In this document: piece by piece, positions 59,863 through 64,000 of the stretch
Position numbering within the stretch: the stretch's first letter is position 1
Layout of the letters: each line of letters starts with the position of its first letter
Assembly (NCBI GenBank): GCA_006383075.2
Contig: SMNH02000003.1
Location: 550,496 to 614,495, forward strand
DNA: 64,000 bases
Source of the DNA: Kordia sp. TARA_039_SRF
GTDB taxonomy: Bacteria; Bacteroidota; Bacteroidia; Flavobacteriales; Flavobacteriaceae
Reading direction: 5' to 3'
The notes under the pieces: model-generated
What the model saw: the letters and a program-made list of their open reading frames with translations, nothing else
What the model was told of the DNA's origin: nothing
Databases searched by the model: none
Translations under genes and position numbers: made by a program

Positions 59863-62800
59863 ATGAAGTCACGCTTTCTATTTTTTTGTATCGGATTGTT
59901 TTTCACTGTGCACATGCAGGGACAAACAAAGAATCGTCATACAAAAAAAGTGGCTGTTAAAGATTCTATCGTGCTCGATTCCGTCAGCATCAACCCTTTT
60001 AAATTTACACTTACCGATAAACGCAACAAAAAAATTGACTCAACGGCTTACCGAGTAGATTTTACAAAAGCTATTTTATATCTCGATGTCTCAAAAATTA
60101 CAACGGATTCCATCAATGTGAATTATACGAAATACCCAAAATTTCTCACCAAAAAATACAAAGGTTTTAATAAAGATTTGATTGTAGAAAACCCGATTGA
60201 TATTGATAAAATTGTCGCGCTTAGCACGAATAAAGAACCAAGCAACACGCGACTTTTTGATGGTTTGAATACCTCTGGAAGCATTTCTCGTGGCGTTACG
60301 ATTGGAAACAATCAAAATTCGGTACTGAATTCCGAACTAGATTTACAAATTTCAGGGAAAATTTCCCAAAATATCACGCTTCGCGCTTCTATTCAAGATG
60401 CTAACATTCCGATTCAGGAAAGTGGCTATTCGCAACGGTTGGACGAATTTGACCAAGTATTTATTGAACTGGAAAGCAAACGCTGGAAAATTCGTGCGGG
60501 TGATGTGAATTTGGAAAATACAACAACCGATTTTATGCGCTTTCAGAAAAAAGTACAAGGTGTTGGCATTACGGCAAATTTACCTGGCGAAAATAGCAAT
60601 ACGACCTTATTTGCTTCCGGAGCTTTGGTGCGCGGACGCTATACACAAAGCCGTTTTCAAGGACAAGAAGGAAATCAAGGACCGTACAAATTGACTGGAC
60701 CTAATGAAGAGTTATTTATTTTGATTATTTCTGGAAGTGAAACAGTTTATGTAAACGGCTTGCCTGTTGAACGCGGCGAAAATAACGATTATGTGATTGA
60801 TTACAATGCAGGAGAAATTACGTTTACGTCTCGTTTTCCAATTACTTCCGAAATGCGAATTACGGTGGAATATCAGTTTACAGACAATAATTACACGCGA
60901 TTTGTAGCTTACGGCGGCGCGCAATACGAACGAGAAAAGTTTAAAATTGCTGGCTATATTTATTCAGAAAATGATTCTAAAAATCAGCCGATTCAGCAAA
61001 ATTTATCAGAAGAGCAAGTGCAAATTTTACGTGATGCGGGTGATAATCAACAATTGATGAATGCGCCTTCTGCTGTGGAGCAGCCGTTTTCGGAAAATCG
61101 TATTTTGTATCGCAAAGAAATCATTGATGGTATGGAAGTGTTTGTGTTTTCCAACAATCCTGATGACACGTTGTTTGATGTGCGTTTTTCGCTCGTGGGC
61201 GACAATCAAGGGAATTATGTACTGTCCAACACAGCTTCCAATGGACGTATTTACGAATATATTTCACCGATTGCAGGCGTTCCGCAAGGAAATTATGAAC
61301 CAATTATTCAACTGGTGGCACCTACGAAAATTCAGGTTGCTGTTGTGAATGGCGCGTATACGCCAAGTGAAAAAACGGACGTGCAATTTGAAGTCGGTTT
61401 TAGCAGTAATGACCAGAATTTATTTTCGTCTTTGGACGATGATGACAATCAAGGATTGGCAGCTAAAATCAGCGTGCAACAGCAATTACTCGATAAAAAA
61501 TGGAAGATTCGCAGTTTTGCCAATTTTAATCATATTGATGAGAAGTTTCAAACTATTGAGCGATTGTATTCTATTGAATTTAGTCGCGATTGGAATTTGG
61601 AAAATAATTTCAGCGCGGGAAATCAGCAGTTTTTGTCTACTGGATTGAATTTTTCCAACGAAAAAAACGGCACAGCGCAATATCGTTTTGAATATTTAGA
61701 TTTTGACAATAATGCTACAGGAAATCGTCACGTATTACAATCTGATTTGAAGTTTGGCAAACTGCAATTGCAATCTAGCGGAAGCTTTTTAACAAACGAA
61801 ACCGTGACTACAACTTCTGACTTTTTACGTTTGTTTGCACGTGCGGCGTATAGTTTTGATAAAAGTTGGATTGGTGCACGCGTTGATTTGGAAAGTAACG
61901 AACAACAAGAAATCGCCACCCAAAATTTTACGCCATTGAGTCAACGATTTAAAGCATATACAGGTTTTATCGGTGTCGGTGATAGTTTAAAAATTCATGC
62001 GGAAGTTGGCTATACCTATCGTGTAAATGATAGTTTGCGGAACAATTTGTTGCAACGTGTAAATACCTCAAACACCTACTTTTTAAAGTCGCGCTTGATT
62101 CAAAATAAAAACACACAGTTGTCACTGTTTGTAAATTACAGAACGTTAGACCAAGAAGATGAAACGATTGAAGACGAAACTTCATTGAACTCGCGTTTGG
62201 TGTATCAGCAGCGATTGTTTGATAATATTGTGACCTTGAATACAGTGTACGAAACCAATTCGGGAACGTTGCCACAACAGGAATTTACCTATGTCCAAGT
62301 CGATCCTGGACAAGGTGTGTACACATGGAATGATTATAACGATAATGGCATACAAGAATTGAACGAATTTGAGTTGGCACAGTTTCCCGATGAAGCCATT
62401 TATGTACGTGTGTTGTTGCCAAATCAGGTGTTTATCAAAACGCATCAAAACAAATTTAGTCAAGTAGTGACGCTCAATCCGTCGCGGTGGAATACGAGTA
62501 ATACCAAAGGTGTAAAGAAGTTTTTATCGCATTTTTACAATCAAGCATCATTTTTAATAGATAGAAAGATTCGTCGCGAAAATGATAATTTCAGTTTTAA
62601 TCCGTTTGACGATTCCGAAGATGAGAATGTTTTGGGATTGAATCAAACCTTACGAAATGCCCTATTTTTTAATCGCGGAAAGCAAAAATACACCACTTCG
62701 TACACGTATTTGAATGCCAAATCGAAAAACTTATTGTCTATCGGTTCGCAGGAAAATATCAATACGTCTCATCAACTGCAATTTACACATAAAATTGGCA

Positions 62801-63282
62801 AATTTTGGCTCACCGATTTGATTAGTAGCACTGGGAAAACCGAGAGTATTTCTGAGAACTTTATCAATAAAAACTTTGAGATTAATTTATTTAAAGTAGA
62901 ACCTACTTTGTCGTATTTATTTAGTAGAAACAGTCGTTTTAGCGTATTTTACAAGTATGAAAACAAGGAAAATCTCGCTGGCGATTTGGAACAACTGACA
63001 CAACAAAAATTCGGTGTTTCCTTTGCGTATAACAATCAGCAGAAAATTGCCTTAAATGGAGAGTTCAATTATTTTCAAAATGATTTTTCTGGAAATGCAT
63101 TTTCGCCAGTAGGCTATCAAATGTTGGAAGGTTTGCAGCCTGGCACCAATTTTACATGGAATATTTTAATTCAGAAAAAATTGACTAAGTTTTTAGATTT
63201 GAATCTTTCCTATTTTGGCAGAAAAAGTGAGGCTTCACAAACCATTCATACAGGAAATGTGCAGTTGAGAGCCTTCTTCTAA
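59863..63282 (+). CDS. Large predicted outer-membrane protein (1139 aa), hypothetical
   Basis: Signal peptide; ETVYVNGLPVERGENNDYVIDYNAGEITF; long beta-strand-rich C-terminus ending VQLRAFF. Confidence 0.75.
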   Translation: MKSRFLFFCIGLFFTVHMQGQTKNRHTKKVAVKDSIVLDSVSINPFKFTLTDKRNKKIDSTAYRVDFTKAILYLDVSKITTDSINVNYTKYPKFLTKKYKGFNKDLIVENPIDIDKIVALSTNKEPSNTRLFDGLNTSGSISRGVTIGNNQNSVLNSELDLQISGKISQNITLRASIQDANIPIQESGYSQRLDEFDQVFIELESKRWKIRAGDVNLENTTTDFMRFQKKVQGVGITANLPGENSNTTLFASGALVRGRYTQSRFQGQEGNQGPYKLTGPNEELFILIISGSETVYVNGLPVERGENNDYVIDYNAGEITFTSRFPITSEMRITVEYQFTDNNYTRFVAYGGAQYEREKFKIAGYIYSENDSKNQPIQQNLSEEQVQILRDAGDNQQLMNAPSAVEQPFSENRILYRKEIIDGMEVFVFSNNPDDTLFDVRFSLVGDNQGNYVLSNTASNGRIYEYISPIAGVPQGNYEPIIQLVAPTKIQVAVVNGAYTPSEKTDVQFEVGFSSNDQNLFSSLDDDDNQGLAAKISVQQQLLDKKWKIRSFANFNHIDEKFQTIERLYSIEFSRDWNLENNFSAGNQQFLSTGLNFSNEKNGTAQYRFEYLDFDNNATGNRHVLQSDLKFGKLQLQSSGSFLTNETVTTTSDFLRLFARAAYSFDKSWIGARVDLESNEQQEIATQNFTPLSQRFKAYTGFIGVGDSLKIHAEVGYTYRVNDSLRNNLLQRVNTSNTYFLKSRLIQNKNTQLSLFVNYRTLDQEDETIEDETSLNSRLVYQQRLFDNIVTLNTVYETNSGTLPQQEFTYVQVDPGQGVYTWNDYNDNGIQELNEFELAQFPDEAIYVRVLLPNQVFIKTHQNKFSQVVTLNPSRWNTSNTKGVKKFLSHFYNQASFLIDRKIRRENDNFSFNPFDDSEDENVLGLNQTLRNALFFNRGKQKYTTSYTYLNAKSKNLLSIGSQENINTSHQLQFTHKIGKFWLTDLISSTGKTESISENFINKNFEINLFKVEPTLSYLFSRNSRFSVFYKYENKENLAGDLEQLTQQKFGVSFAYNNQQKIALNGEFNYFQNDFSGNAFSPVGYQMLEGLQPGTNFTWNILIQKKLTKFLDLNLSYFGRKSEASQTIHTGNVQLRAFF

Positions 63283-63429
63283 ACCACAACCTTTTTTTAA
63301 ACATTTCCACCAATACGCAACCATTTTTACATTTCCACATCTATTAGTGGTGTAACACCAATTCAACTATAAATTGGTATACTTCTTGTTAAGACAAAAC
63401 GACATATAACAACAAAACCGTAAATTATT

Positions 63430-63984
63430 ATGAAAAACAATTTTTCTACAACAGTATTTGCATTATTTCTTTTTTTAGGATTTGCTGTACAAGCGCAAGA
63501 CGACACTAGCTCCACGACAGATCCTTATGGCGTAGGCAATCGTGCCAATGAAATTCGTTTAGACGTTTTTGACGCTGCTTTTTTCTCCGCCCTTGATGTT
63601 AGTTACGAGCGTGTGAACGATTCAGCTATCGGATATGGAGTTTCTGTTTTTGCAAATTTGAGAGATACTGAAGATAATGTGGCATACTACGAAAAATTTG
63701 CTGTTACACCATTTTTTAGATTTTACTTCTTCAACAAGCAAGATTTTGGAGCCAAAGGATTGTACGCGGAAGTATTTTCAAAATTTGCTTCAGGAGACAA
63801 TCCTGATAACTTAAATGAAGATTATTTTGACGCGGCTTTAGGATTGTCTATCGGACAAAAGTGGGTAAACAAAAGAGGTTTTATGTTAGAAATTTCTTTT
63901 GGTGGTGGACGAAACATCGGATTGGATGACAATTCACCTGACTTAACTTTTAGAGGCGGAATTTCCTTAGGGTATCGATTTTAA
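63430..63984 (+). CDS. Outer-membrane beta-barrel protein, hypothetical
   Basis: Signal peptide MKNNFSTTVFALFLFLGFAVQAQ; strands ending FRGGISLGYRF. Confidence 0.75.
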   Translation: MKNNFSTTVFALFLFLGFAVQAQDDTSSTTDPYGVGNRANEIRLDVFDAAFFSALDVSYERVNDSAIGYGVSVFANLRDTEDNVAYYEKFAVTPFFRFYFFNKQDFGAKGLYAEVFSKFASGDNPDNLNEDYFDAALGLSIGQKWVNKRGFMLEISFGGGRNIGLDDNSPDLTFRGGISLGYRF

Positions 63985-64000
63985 AATACATTAACATTAT

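Noticed and set aside
61061-61348. 95-aa ORF overlapping the 1139-aa gene in another frame
   Set aside because: Fully nested in a long coherent coding frame; no independent evidence of coding

Overview
This is an AT-rich 64 kb chromosomal window from a Bacteroidota genome, most likely a marine Flavobacteriaceae. The evidence is TAnnTTTG-type -7 boxes, a T9SS sorting domain, and mevalonate and ExbB/D loci of flavobacterial type. It is mostly core genome: tyrS, pyrC, hemD, rpoN, an exbB/exbD cluster, tRNA-Ser(GGA), ansA, tatD, odhB/sucA, a three-gene glycosyltransferase operon, a lipoprotein-HK-RR operon, two pseudouridine synthases, mevalonate genes beside a UbiA prenyltransferase, and a LytS/LytTR pair. 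I saw no prophage, IS element, CRISPR array or integron. The strongest leads are: (1) a 1229-aa lipoprotein that joins a calcineurin-like phosphoesterase, a central kinase-like (CotH/FAM20-type) segment and a C-terminal outer-membrane barrel; (2) an HD-phosphohydrolase fused to a Pycsar-effector-like (PycTM/DUF5706) membrane domain, with no cyclase nearby; (3) a GC-elevated leader with three inverted repeats upstream of the lipoprotein-HK-RR operon; (4) a modular intergenic repeat family that recurs in the same module order at two distant sites; (5) a 34-aa putative single-TM protein below the ORF-track cutoff. All functional calls come from reading motifs and family resemblance; no database search was run.
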